Positions 1-5,205 of a stretch of 5,942 bases of DNA are shown here, piece after piece. This stretch comes from Clostridia bacterium. GTDB lineage: Bacteria; Bacillota_A; Clostridia; Christensenellales; Borkfalkiaceae. The translations under genes and the position numbers were made by a program. Position 1 is the stretch's first letter, and each line of letters opens with the position of its first letter. Location of the stretch: NCBI GenBank assembly GCA_017462825.1, contig JAFTQI010000018.1, positions 1-5,942 of the forward strand. The letters are read 5' to 3'. The notes beneath the pieces were generated by a model that searched no databases, was not told the DNA's origin, and saw nothing but the letters and a program-made list of their open reading frames with translations.

Positions 1-1
1 A

Positions 2-1120
2 TTTGCAAGCTGGAAAGTTACGGCATACAAGCTTACGATTGTAAACGGCGATAGCGAAAAGGTTATCACGTTCGGCGTTGAAGCCAACGGCGTAGACGCA
101 AGTATCGACAGCTTGGCATTTGTATTGGCAGGCGAACTTCCCAAAGAAACGGTTGAATATAGCTATGCATGGGAAGAAACAATTCCCGAAACGTTTGAAT
201 TGAAAGATTACACGTTCACGGTAGTAGCTACGGCGAAAGTTGTAGAAGCTACGATCTCTGAAGCACTTGAAGCTACTGACGGTACGGCAGTAATCGTATC
301 GGGTACGGTATGCACGGTTAATACGGCTTGGAGCGATTCTTATAATAACATTTCCGTAACTATCACGGATTCTGACGGCAACGAATTGTACGTTTATAGA
401 TTGGCTACCAAGGTTGCGCTTGGCGACGTTATTACGATAACGGGTAGCATGGATACCTATAACGATAAGAGACAAATCGCACAAGGTGCAACGGCTGAGA
501 TTACAGGTCACGATTCCAGTTATGATTACAAAGAAATGTCGATTGAAGAAGCTATTAAAGCTGCGGATAATACGAACGTTATCGTAACGGGTACGGTTGT
601 TGAAATTAAGACTGCTTACAGCTCTCAACACAACAACATTTCCGTGGATATTGCTGATGAAAACGGTACGCGTCTTTACGTTTATAGACTTACGGGCAAC
701 GTAGAAGTAGGTCAAATTATTAAGATTAAGGGCGCTATGGCAACCTATCAGGAAGCAAGACAAATCACGGGCGGCACGTTTGAGGTAGTTGGTACGCACG
801 AATGCTCGAAGTTCACGGACGCGACCTGCGAAAATCCTGCGGCTTGCGTAGTTTGCGGCACGGAAAAAGACGACGTTTTAGCGGAACATAATTACGTAGA
901 CGGCACTTGTTCGGTTTGCGGTAAGGCGGAAGAAGTTGTTCCTCCTACGAGCGAAGAACCCGAAGTTCCTCCTACGAGCCAAGACCCCGTAGATCCCGAA
1001 GAACCCGAAGAAGACAAAGAAAAGAAAGGCTGCTTCGGTACGGTTACCGGTATCGGCATGGCAAGTGCATTGACGGCAGTTGGCGCGGCGCTTATTATCA
1101 AAAAGAGAAAGGAAGACTAA
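2..1120 (+). CDS. Surface-anchored protein with tandem OB-fold-like repeats, Cys/His cluster and C-terminal anchor (5' end missing)
   Basis: The reading frame is open from base 2, so the true start lies left of the window; 372 residues are visible. In order they show: a beta-rich segment (visible residues 1-80); two homologous repeats of about 85 residues, each with the pattern IxEAxxAxDxTxVIVxGTV, then NNISV, LYVYRL and a GxMxTYxxxRQI block; a Cys/His-rich module with CVVCG and CSVCG; a Pro/Glu-rich spacer with two 9-residue repeats; and a hydrophobic helix ending in KKRKED. The repeats look like the OB-fold-like domains found in extracellular bacterial proteins (family assignment inferred). 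The tail fits a membrane-anchored outside-facing protein, though it lacks LPXTG. A strong terminator follows the stop, so it ends its transcription unit. Substrate or partner is unknown; carbohydrate, nucleic acid or adhesion roles are all possible. The coding frame and anchor are sure; the function is not. Confidence 0.85.
   Translation, partial: FASWKVTAYKLTIVNGDSEKVITFGVEANGVDASIDSLAFVLAGELPKETVEYSYAWEETIPETFELKDYTFTVVATAKVVEATISEALEATDGTAVIVSGTVCTVNTAWSDSYNNISVTITDSDGNELYVYRLATKVALGDVITITGSMDTYNDKRQIAQGATAEITGHDSSYDYKEMSIEEAIKAADNTNVIVTGTVVEIKTAYSSQHNNISVDIADENGTRLYVYRLTGNVEVGQIIKIKGAMATYQEARQITGGTFEVVGTHECSKFTDATCENPAACVVCGTEKDDVLAEHNYVDGTCSVCGKAEEVVPPTSEEPEVPPTSQDPVDPEEPEEDKEKKGCFGTVTGIGMASALTAVGAALIIKKRKED
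254..793 (+). repeat. Tandem protein-domain duplication (two OB-fold-like units, period about 285 bases)
   Basis: Unit 1 spans about 254-508 and unit 2 about 539-793. The translated units align almost without gaps (one residue near the end) and about half of the positions are identical by eye, including NNISV, LYVYRL and the TYxxxRQI block. The DNA has diverged more than the protein, so this is an old in-gene duplication kept under protein selection, not a recent copy. More units could lie upstream of the window. Confidence 0.85.
797..934 (+). other. Cys/His-rich extracellular module (possible metal-binding or disulfide knuckles)
   Basis: The encoded segment has His-x-Cys, then a lone Cys, then a CxxCG pair, then a His followed by a second CxxCG pair; in all six Cys and two His within about 45 residues. 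Modules of this form (ATC..P..C..CG, then H...G.C..CG) recur in clostridial surface proteins just before the anchor. Paired CxxC motifs suggest zinc knuckles, or disulfides if oxidised; no direct evidence of metal binding is visible. Confidence 0.65.
938..979 (+). repeat. Two 9-residue repeats in the Pro/Glu-rich wall spacer
   Basis: The 15-base string GTTCCTCCTACGAGC occurs at 938-952 and again at 965-979, a 27-base period that encodes VPPTSEEPE then VPPTSQDPV. The region continues as an acidic Pro/Glu stretch to about 1020. It resembles an extended spacer that lifts the domains away from the membrane through the cell wall. The near-perfect DNA identity suggests recent slippage-type expansion. 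Confidence 0.8.
1022..1117 (+). other. C-terminal membrane anchor without LPXTG (GCFG-hydrophobic-KKRKED)
   Basis: After an acidic and lysine-rich run the protein has Gly-Cys-Phe-Gly, about 20 small or hydrophobic residues (1034-1096), and then KKRKED to the stop. This is the general layout of a cell-wall or membrane sorting tail: hydrophobic span followed by a short positive cytoplasmic end. No LPXTG-like sortase motif is visible before it. The Gly-Cys directly at the start of the span is the notable feature. Confidence 0.7.
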
Positions 1121-1150
1121 TTCCCTTCTAAATCTCAATGAATAAAAGTT

Positions 1151-1181
1151 GGGCAAGGAGAAATCCTTGCCCGATTTTTTC
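1151..1181 (+). terminator. Intrinsic terminator of the surface protein gene
   Basis: A perfect 9-bp stem, GGGCAAGGA (1151-1159) with TCCTTGCCC (1164-1172), closes a GAAA tetraloop (1160-1163) and is followed by GA and six T (1175-1180). It sits 30 bases after the stop codon. The GNRA loop and T tract make this a strong Rho-independent terminator. Confidence 0.92.
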
Positions 1182-1191
1182 TATGAAAAAC

Positions 1192-1220
1192 TTGTGTTTT
1201 TGGCGCGTGTATGTTATAAT
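1192..1220 (+). promoter_or_regulatory. Sigma-A type promoter of the CBM9-like gene
   Basis: TATAAT at 1215-1220 is a perfect -10 box and is extended by TG at 1212-1213. TTGTGT at 1192-1197 is a partial -35 box with a 17-base spacer. The extended -10 can make up for the weak -35. Transcription would start near 1227, giving a leader of about 43 bases. It lies just after a terminator, so the next gene is its own unit. Confidence 0.75.
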
Positions 1221-1255
1221 AATACATAATCTTTGCGCAGTGGTGAAGAATTTTT

Positions 1256-1261
1256 AAGGAG
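1256..1261 (+). promoter_or_regulatory. Ribosome binding site that decides the CBM9-like start
   Basis: AAGGAG at 1256-1261 overlaps a GTG at 1261 and is too close to a TTG at 1264, which rules those out. The GTG at 1270 lies 8 bases after it, the standard spacing, so 1270 is the start. Confidence 0.85.
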
Positions 1262-1269
1262 TGTTGGCG

Positions 1270-1836
1270 GTGAAGGTATTTGCAACGCGCGACGGCGCGC
1301 GAGAAAAAGAATATGAGCTTGTAGAATTATGCGAAGGAAAATCGACTAAATTCCGCACGAAATTTTCGGTTTCTTATACGGATGAAAAGGTGCGTTTCCA
1401 TTTCGTCAGCTCGTACACGGGTGATTTAAACTGTCCGTATTCGGGAGAAAATGACCCTGTTTGGCGAGGGGATACGGTGGAAGTGTTTATTTCTCCGTAC
1501 GGCAAATGGGAGGAATATTTTGAGTTTGACGTCGCGCCTAATCTTTCTTATTATTATTGCCATATTCTAAATCCCGACGGTAAGACGGCGTACAACCACG
1601 CGCTTTCCGACGAGCTTTTCGCGGAATCGATTGTAAAAGACGGTATATGGGAAGCGGTGGTTGAGGTGCCGTTTTCCCTAATCCTAAAAGGAAAAGAGGG
1701 AGGATTTAAAGATATCCCTTGGAAGATAAACGCGTTTCGGTATGACGCAATCAACGATGAATATTGCGCGCTTGCCCCGACCGGAGCGTTCAATTTTCAC
1801 GTATCGAAAAAATTTTTGGAATTGATTTTTGAGTAA
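1270..1836 (+). CDS. Carbohydrate-binding family 9-like protein (CBM9-like), no signal peptide
   Basis: The 188-residue product starts at GTG 1270, chosen by the AAGGAG site. It has a beta-sandwich type sequence resembling the CBM9-like domain: an early strand VRFHF (41-45), the block VWRGDTVEVFISP (64-76), YFEFDVAPN (83-91), WEAVVEVPF (127-135) and WKINAFRYD (151-159). The pattern of W..D.VEVF followed by Y.EF.V.PN is the familiar core of this domain, which in larger enzymes binds sugars at the reducing end. No signal peptide, membrane segment or fused catalytic domain is present, so the protein is a stand-alone, probably cytoplasmic domain. It is a single-gene unit with its own promoter and terminator. 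Its ligand is unknown; nearness to the rhamnose genes is suggestive only. It uses TTA and CTA Leu codons, unlike rhaB and rhaA. Confidence 0.8.
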   Translation: MKVFATRDGAREKEYELVELCEGKSTKFRTKFSVSYTDEKVRFHFVSSYTGDLNCPYSGENDPVWRGDTVEVFISPYGKWEEYFEFDVAPNLSYYYCHILNPDGKTAYNHALSDELFAESIVKDGIWEAVVEVPFSLILKGKEGGFKDIPWKINAFRYDAINDEYCALAPTGAFNFHVSKKFLELIFE

Positions 1837-1855
1837 AAAACATAAAAAATATGCC

Positions 1856-1890
1856 AAAAACGCCGCCCAAATGGGCGGCGTTTTTATTTT
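1856..1890. terminator. Bidirectional intrinsic terminator between convergent genes
   Basis: CGCCGCCC (1861-1868) pairs with GGGCGGCG (1873-1880) around an AAAT loop. The stem is flanked by five A (1856-1860) and TTTTTATTTT (1881-1890), so a T tract follows the hairpin on either strand. It ends the CBM9-like gene on the + strand and the PHP gene on the - strand. Confidence 0.93.
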
Positions 1891-1916
1891 AAATTCATTA
1901 AGTTTTTCGTTCACAA

Positions 1917-2663
1917 TTATCTATGTTCAAACGCGAGGGGGATACCCATGTCCTTGATGAGCCCGCAAGCGGTGCGTACTTTTTGCGCTTTGTATTCCTT
2001 GGCGATATGCCCGTCGAAACCGACGGAGAGGCGTACGCCCGATTTTTTCACAATTTCTTGCTGGGTTTTATTCTTGAAAAATTCCGTCACGTAATCGTGT
2101 TGCTTGAAACCGTGCAAACTGTCGTAATTGACGTTCATTTCCCAAAAAATTCCGTTTTCCGCCATTTTGCGGAAATAGCGGTGCGGCTCTTCGCCCAAGC
2201 TTTGAATGAATTTGAACATATCCGTATGCGCTACACCGACGGGGCAGCCCAAACGGCGCGCGTAGGCGAAAAGGTCGCCATTCGTAATCGACATCGGGTG
2301 ATCGAGATTTTCCACCAAGGCAAAGTCAAAGAAAGAAACGTCCGCACTTTCGGGCAGAGCATAGCTATCCTTGCTCTTTAACGTGCAAACCTCAATCCCG
2401 CAAAGGATTTTAATTTTTTTTGCGTACTTTTCGCGAAGCAAGTTCATATGGTCGTAATAGCGTTCGAGCGTTTTACCGTAGTCCGCGTCCAAACGGGTGC
2501 CTTTGTCCCAGCAAAACTCGATTCTTGCGCAGCCGACGCCATAGTTGTGGTCGCAAATGCCGAGCTGCTGTATGCCGTTTGCAATCGCCGTTTCAATCAT
2601 CGTTTCGGGTTTATCCTGCGAGCAAAACGAATAGTAAGTATGTGCGTGTAAATCTTGAATCAT
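1917..2663 (-). CDS. PHP-domain metal-dependent phosphoesterase (histidinol-phosphatase-like)
   Basis: The 248-residue protein begins DLHAHTYYS, the first PHP motif, with H6 and H8 as metal ligands. Further family positions are DH at 38-39, E91 in CGIEVC, H122 in ENLDHP, H146 in GVAHTD, and D217 with H219 in VGFDGHI. Together these match the multi-metal active site of PHP hydrolases, which remove phosphate from small molecules; the histidinol phosphatase HisK and E. coli YcdX belong here. No his genes are nearby, so a histidine role is not supported. It lies 85 bases downstream of the DeoR-family gene on the same strand and may share its transcript; a sugar-phosphate substrate tied to rhamnose use is possible but only inferred. 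The ATG start has a weak AGGT site 7 bases upstream. Length is normal and all key residues look present. Confidence 0.88.
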   Translation of the reverse strand: MIQDLHAHTYYSFCSQDKPETMIETAIANGIQQLGICDHNYGVGCARIEFCWDKGTRLDADYGKTLERYYDHMNLLREKYAKKIKILCGIEVCTLKSKDSYALPESADVSFFDFALVENLDHPMSITNGDLFAYARRLGCPVGVAHTDMFKFIQSLGEEPHRYFRKMAENGIFWEMNVNYDSLHGFKQHDYVTEFFKNKTQQEIVKKSGVRLSVGFDGHIAKEYKAQKVRTACGLIKDMGIPLAFEHR

Positions 2664-2693
2664 AAATCTAACCTATGTTTGTTACTGTTTTTT

Positions 2694-2722
2694 AGTATAA
2701 TACAAAAAATGCAAGAATGCAA
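2694..2722 (-). promoter_or_regulatory. Possible own promoter of the PHP gene
   Basis: Read on the - strand, TTGCAT (2722-2717) and TATACT (2699-2694) are separated by 17 bases, ending about 30 bases before the start codon. The -35 match is poor and the region is A/T-rich, so a chance hit is possible. If real, the PHP gene can be expressed apart from the regulator gene. Confidence 0.4.
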
Positions 2723-2748
2723 GCGAAATTTCAAATTTTTTTATTCTT

Positions 2749-3486
2749 TTAATAAACGAGTTTCGCGTTGCCTACGTCGAGCCCTTCGGGAGGCGCAACG
2801 TCGGTCACCACCAAATCGTAATCGGAAAGCGACGCCAAGCGGTATGTACCGTTTGCCTCAAACTTTGTGTGGTCAATTAAAATTACCCGTTTTTTGCAAT
2901 GCTCGAACGCGACCCGTTTGATTTCCTTTTGCTCGAGCGAGCGCTCGAAAGATTCGCTGCCGATAACCGCCGCGCAAGACGAAATCATAAGGTCGAAAGA
3001 AAAATCGTTGAGTTGGCGCGCCGTCCAGCTGCCCGTTGCCGAGTTGGTGTTAAAGTGTACGTTTCCACCGAGCAAAATCAAGTTAATATTCGGTTTTTTG
3101 GAAAGCTGTATCGCCGTTTGCAGGTTGTTGGTGACGACCGTTTTATAGTTCAGGTCGACTCGCTCCGCCAAAGCAAGCGCGGTGGAAGAACTGTCGATGA
3201 AAACGGACTTGAACGCAGGAATATAGGGTAGAGCTTTGGTTGCCACCCGCTCCTTTTCGCTTGCGTTTTTTTCCATACGGAAAAAGATGGAAATTTCTTC
3301 CGCGTTTTCGGGCAAAAGCGCGCCGCCGTGGCTACGCTCAATGAGCCCCATTGAATGCATCTCCGCAAGGTCGCGGCGAATGGTCGCTTCGCTGACGTAT
3401 AACTCTTTTGCAAGCACCGTAACAATCGCTTTTTTGTCTTCCTTTAATCGCCGTAATATCTCGTTTTGTCTTTCTGTGAGCGCCAT
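2749..3486 (-). CDS. DeoR/GlpR-family transcriptional regulator, probable rhamnose-locus regulator
   Basis: The 245-residue product has an N-terminal winged helix-turn-helix (about 1-58) with the DeoR signature VSEATIRRDLAEM (31-43) and GLIERSHGGALL (47-58). The C-terminal DeoRC sensor domain has DSSST (98-102), TNN (119-121), LLGG (138-141) and DHTKF (205-209), the phosphate-binding type elements of the isomerase-like fold; family members usually sense phosphorylated sugars. The start at 3486 is supported by TTGGAG 6 bases upstream; an upstream extension to 3567 has no such site and lacks the family match. It is divergent from rhaB, 240 bases away. In Bacillus subtilis a DeoR-family protein (RhaR) represses rhamnose genes, so an equivalent role, possibly with L-rhamnulose 1-phosphate as inducer, is likely but inferred. 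Family assignment is firm; the target is inferred from position. Confidence 0.92.
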   Translation of the reverse strand: MALTERQNEILRRLKEDKKAIVTVLAKELYVSEATIRRDLAEMHSMGLIERSHGGALLPENAEEISIFFRMEKNASEKERVATKALPYIPAFKSVFIDSSSTALALAERVDLNYKTVVTNNLQTAIQLSKKPNINLILLGGNVHFNTNSATGSWTARQLNDFSFDLMISSCAAVIGSESFERSLEQKEIKRVAFEHCKKRVILIDHTKFEANGTYRLASLSDYDLVVTDVAPPEGLDVGNAKLVY

Positions 3487-3492
3487 AGTGTA

Positions 3493-3498
3493 CTCCAA
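3493..3498 (-). promoter_or_regulatory. Ribosome binding site that decides the regulator start
   Basis: On the - strand TTGGAG lies 6 bases before the ATG at 3486. This supports the start giving MALTERQ, the usual beginning of DeoR-family proteins, over the in-frame upstream starts. Confidence 0.85.
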
Positions 3499-3530
3499 AT
3501 CATTTATTTTGTAAAAAATAGACATTTTTT

Positions 3531-3550
3531 TGCGCGTTTGTGCGCGTTTA
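3531..3550 (+). repeat. Direct repeat TGCGCGTTTG / TGCGCGTTTA in the regulator leader
   Basis: Two adjacent 10-base copies, 3531-3540 and 3541-3550, differ only in the last base. On the - strand they lie right at and after the expected transcription start of the regulator gene (near 3551), a position suited to an operator for self-regulation. Confidence 0.6.
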
Positions 3551-3557
3551 TGTCCAT

Positions 3558-3586
3558 ATTGTATCATAAAAAAATTTTTTTGTCAA
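3558..3586 (-). promoter_or_regulatory. Sigma-A type promoter of the DeoR-family gene
   Basis: On the - strand TTGACA (3586-3581), a perfect -35 box, is followed after 17 bases by TACAAT (3563-3558), one mismatch from the -10 consensus and extended by an upstream TG. The predicted leader is about 65 bases. The spacer contains an A7T7 tract. Confidence 0.85.
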
Positions 3587-3610
3587 TATTTCAAACATAT
3601 ATAGACAAAA
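3578..3610. promoter_or_regulatory. Imperfect palindrome spanning both -35 boxes (candidate operator)
   Basis: TTTTGTCAATATTT (3578-3591) and ATATATAGACAAAA (3597-3610) are inverted copies matching at 12 of 14 positions around a 5-base centre (3592-3596). The palindrome covers the -35 boxes of both divergent promoters, so a protein bound here could block both. Part of the symmetry arises simply because two -35 boxes face away from each other; the match extends beyond the hexamers into TTTT and ATAT. Confidence 0.55.
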
Positions 3611-3630
3611 GAAAAAATATATGCTATAAT
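3602..3630 (+). promoter_or_regulatory. Sigma-A type promoter of rhaB-rhaA
   Basis: TAGACA (3602-3607), one mismatch from the -35 consensus, and a perfect TATAAT (3625-3630) extended by TG at 3622-3623 are separated by 17 bases. Transcription would start near 3637, leaving a leader of about 90 bases before rhaB. A-rich sequence follows the -35 box. Confidence 0.87.
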
Positions 3631-3711
3631 ACAGTTGTGTGGAAATGCGCGGGTGTTAAAAATCAAACAAAATCGCGCAAAAACGAACACGAAAGACGTG
3701 AAAAACAGCGA

Positions 3712-3721
3712 AAGGACGGAG
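3712..3721 (+). promoter_or_regulatory. Ribosome binding site of rhaB
   Basis: AAGGA (3712-3716) and GGAG (3718-3721) lie 10 and 5 bases before the ATG at 3727. They fix the start at 3727, not at the earlier in-frame ATG codons that would run through the promoter region. Confidence 0.85.
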
Positions 3722-3726
3722 AAAAC

Positions 3727-5109
3727 ATGAGATATTATCTTGCAATCGATATCGGCGCGTCGTCGGGAAGACACATTGTGGCGCATTTGGAAAACGGGAA
3801 GATGGTCACGGAGGAAATTTACCGCTTCCAAAACGGACCTGAGGACGTTGTAGGCTATGATGGAAAAGAGCACTTGATGTGGACGCACGAAAGATTGTTC
3901 ACGGAAATTCTCAACGGCTTGAAAAAAGCGAAAGAACTCGGGAAAGTGCCTTATGCGGTGGGGATTGATACCTGGGGCGTGGACTACGCGTTGCTCGATG
4001 AAAACGACCAAGCGATCGGCGGAATCTACTGCTATCGCGATTCGAGAACGGAAGCGACAATTCCTGCTGTACACGAGAAGTTGCCCTTTGAAAAGCTTTT
4101 CGAAAAGACGGGTATTGCGTTTGCTTCGTTCAACACCGTATACCAACTTCTCGACGATTTGAAGTCGGGTAGAATGGAAAAGGCGAAATCGATGCTCATG
4201 CTTCCCGATTATTTCCATTTCCGTTTGACGGGCGTGAAGAAGCAGGAATACTGCAACGCGACGACAACGGGTATGGTCAATGCGAAAACGCATACGTGGG
4301 ATGAAGAAATTATTGAAACGCTCGGCTACAAGAAAGAACTTTTCGGCGACCTTGCGCAACCGGGCGAACTCGTAGGGGAATTCACCGACGAAATAGCGGC
4401 GATTGTCGGCTATAAAGCGAAAGTGGTTTTGCCCGCAACGCACGATACGGCAAGCGCGGTGCTTGCTGCTCCCTTGGAAGCACAAACGCCGTACATCTCG
4501 AGCGGTACTTGGTCCCTTCTCGGCGTGGAACAAAACGAAGCGCATACGTCCAAGAGCGCTTTGGACGCGGGATACTCCAACGAAGGCAGCTTGAATCACA
4601 CCGTACGTTTGCAAATCAATATTATGGGGCTTTGGATGATTCAACAAGTTCGCCATGAAATCGACGATAAATACAGCTTTGCCGAGCTTGTAAATATGGC
4701 GAAAGCGAACCCTGTGAAATATGAAATCGACGTAAACGATCAAAGATTCCTTGCTCCTGAAAACATGACGGCGGAAATCAATGCGGCGGTTGGCAAAGAA
4801 TTGACGATCGGCGAAATGGCGTACGTGATTTATGACAACCTTGCAAGATATTACGATATTGCGCTCAAGGCTTTGGAAAGCGTAACGGGCGAGAAATACG
4901 AAACGCTGAACATCATCGGCGGCGGCAGTAAGAACGGGTTCTTGAATGAGCTTACCGCAAAATATACGGGTAAAAAGATTATTACGGGTCCTGCGGAAGG
5001 TACGGCAATCGGCAACTTGATGATGCAAATGGTCGGCTGCGGCGACATCGCAAGTGTGAAAGAAGGCAGAAAGATTGTAAAAGAGTCCTTTGACGTTGCA
5101 GAACTTTAA
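3727..5109 (+). CDS. rhaB: L-rhamnulokinase (rhamnulose kinase)
   Basis: This 460-residue FGGY-type sugar kinase transfers phosphate from ATP to L-rhamnulose, making L-rhamnulose 1-phosphate in the cytoplasm (EC 2.7.1.5). Visible motifs: AIDIGASSGR (6-15), the phosphate-1 loop with the rhamnulokinase-type ASSGR; GIDTWGVDYALLD (79-91); PDYFHFRLTG (160-169); ATHDTASAV (237-245), where D240 is the expected catalytic base; SSGTWSLLG (258-266), a nucleotide-binding turn; IIGGGSKN (396-403), the adenosine motif; and GPAEGTAIGN (421-430). Length is close to other clostridial RhaB proteins. The start is set by the upstream binding site and the conserved N terminus. It has a strong own promoter and is divergent from the DeoR-family gene; rhaA follows after 96 bases without a terminator, so the two form an operon. 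No TTA, CTA or TCA codon occurs, hinting at codon optimisation. Confidence 0.97.
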   Translation: MRYYLAIDIGASSGRHIVAHLENGKMVTEEIYRFQNGPEDVVGYDGKEHLMWTHERLFTEILNGLKKAKELGKVPYAVGIDTWGVDYALLDENDQAIGGIYCYRDSRTEATIPAVHEKLPFEKLFEKTGIAFASFNTVYQLLDDLKSGRMEKAKSMLMLPDYFHFRLTGVKKQEYCNATTTGMVNAKTHTWDEEIIETLGYKKELFGDLAQPGELVGEFTDEIAAIVGYKAKVVLPATHDTASAVLAAPLEAQTPYISSGTWSLLGVEQNEAHTSKSALDAGYSNEGSLNHTVRLQINIMGLWMIQQVRHEIDDKYSFAELVNMAKANPVKYEIDVNDQRFLAPENMTAEINAAVGKELTIGEMAYVIYDNLARYYDIALKALESVTGEKYETLNIIGGGSKNGFLNELTAKYTGKKIITGPAEGTAIGNLMMQMVGCGDIASVKEGRKIVKESFDVAEL

Positions 5110-5190
5110 CGGAATCGGCTCAAAACTATTCGCAAACGAGCAGTTGAAATTTTGTAAAGAAGAAATTAAAAATAAAATAGATATATAAAT

Positions 5191-5196
5191 AAGGAG
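5191..5196 (+). promoter_or_regulatory. Ribosome binding site of rhaA
   Basis: AAGGAG at 5191-5196 lies 9 bases before the ATG at 5206. The 96-base gap after rhaB (5110-5205) is A/T-rich, has no convincing hairpin terminator and no good promoter, which favours co-transcription with rhaB. Confidence 0.87.
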
Positions 5197-5205
5197 ATGG
5201 AAAAT

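Larger units (their letters stand above)
3527..3683. repeat. Inverted 10-base pair TTTTTGCGCG flanking the divergent promoters
   Basis: TTTTTGCGCG occurs at 3527-3536 and its exact reverse complement CGCGCAAAAA at 3674-3683. Further TGCGCG cores lie at 3541-3546 and 3646-3651. Both outer copies sit in the transcribed leaders, one in each direction, so both promoters lie between them. GC-rich cores stand out in an A/T-rich intergenic region and may be regulator binding sites. Confidence 0.5.

Noticed and set aside
113..115. TTG at 113 as start of the surface protein
   Set aside because: The same frame is open back to base 2 with similar protein-like sequence and no binding site precedes 113, so it is an internal codon.
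1923..2381. 152-residue + strand frame opposite the PHP gene
   Set aside because: It lies wholly within a gene with a full set of PHP metal-ligand motifs and has no recognisable family features.
2664..2748. Terminator between the DeoR-family gene and the PHP gene
   Set aside because: Only short A/T-rich inverted matches (such as TGCA-TTCT-TGCA before a T run on the - strand) are present; the stem is too weak to call.
3487..3567. 27-residue upstream extension of the DeoR-family gene
   Set aside because: The extension overlaps its own -10 box and has no ribosome binding site; MALTERQ with TTGGAG upstream is the normal family start.
3466..3726. N-terminal extension of rhaB by 87 residues
   Set aside because: It would run through the regulator's start, both promoters and the leader; conserved RhaB sequence begins at 3727, just after a good ribosome binding site.
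3640..3726. Riboswitch or catabolite-repression (cre) site in the rhaB leader
   Set aside because: The leader of about 90 bases has no stable conserved-looking hairpin set and no sequence fitting the cre consensus well enough.
5144..5178. Separate rhaA promoter (TTGAAA with an A/T-rich -10)
   Set aside because: With 17-base spacing the -10 would be TAAAAA, a poor match; the better TAAAAT is 23 bases away. Co-transcription from the rhaB promoter is simpler.
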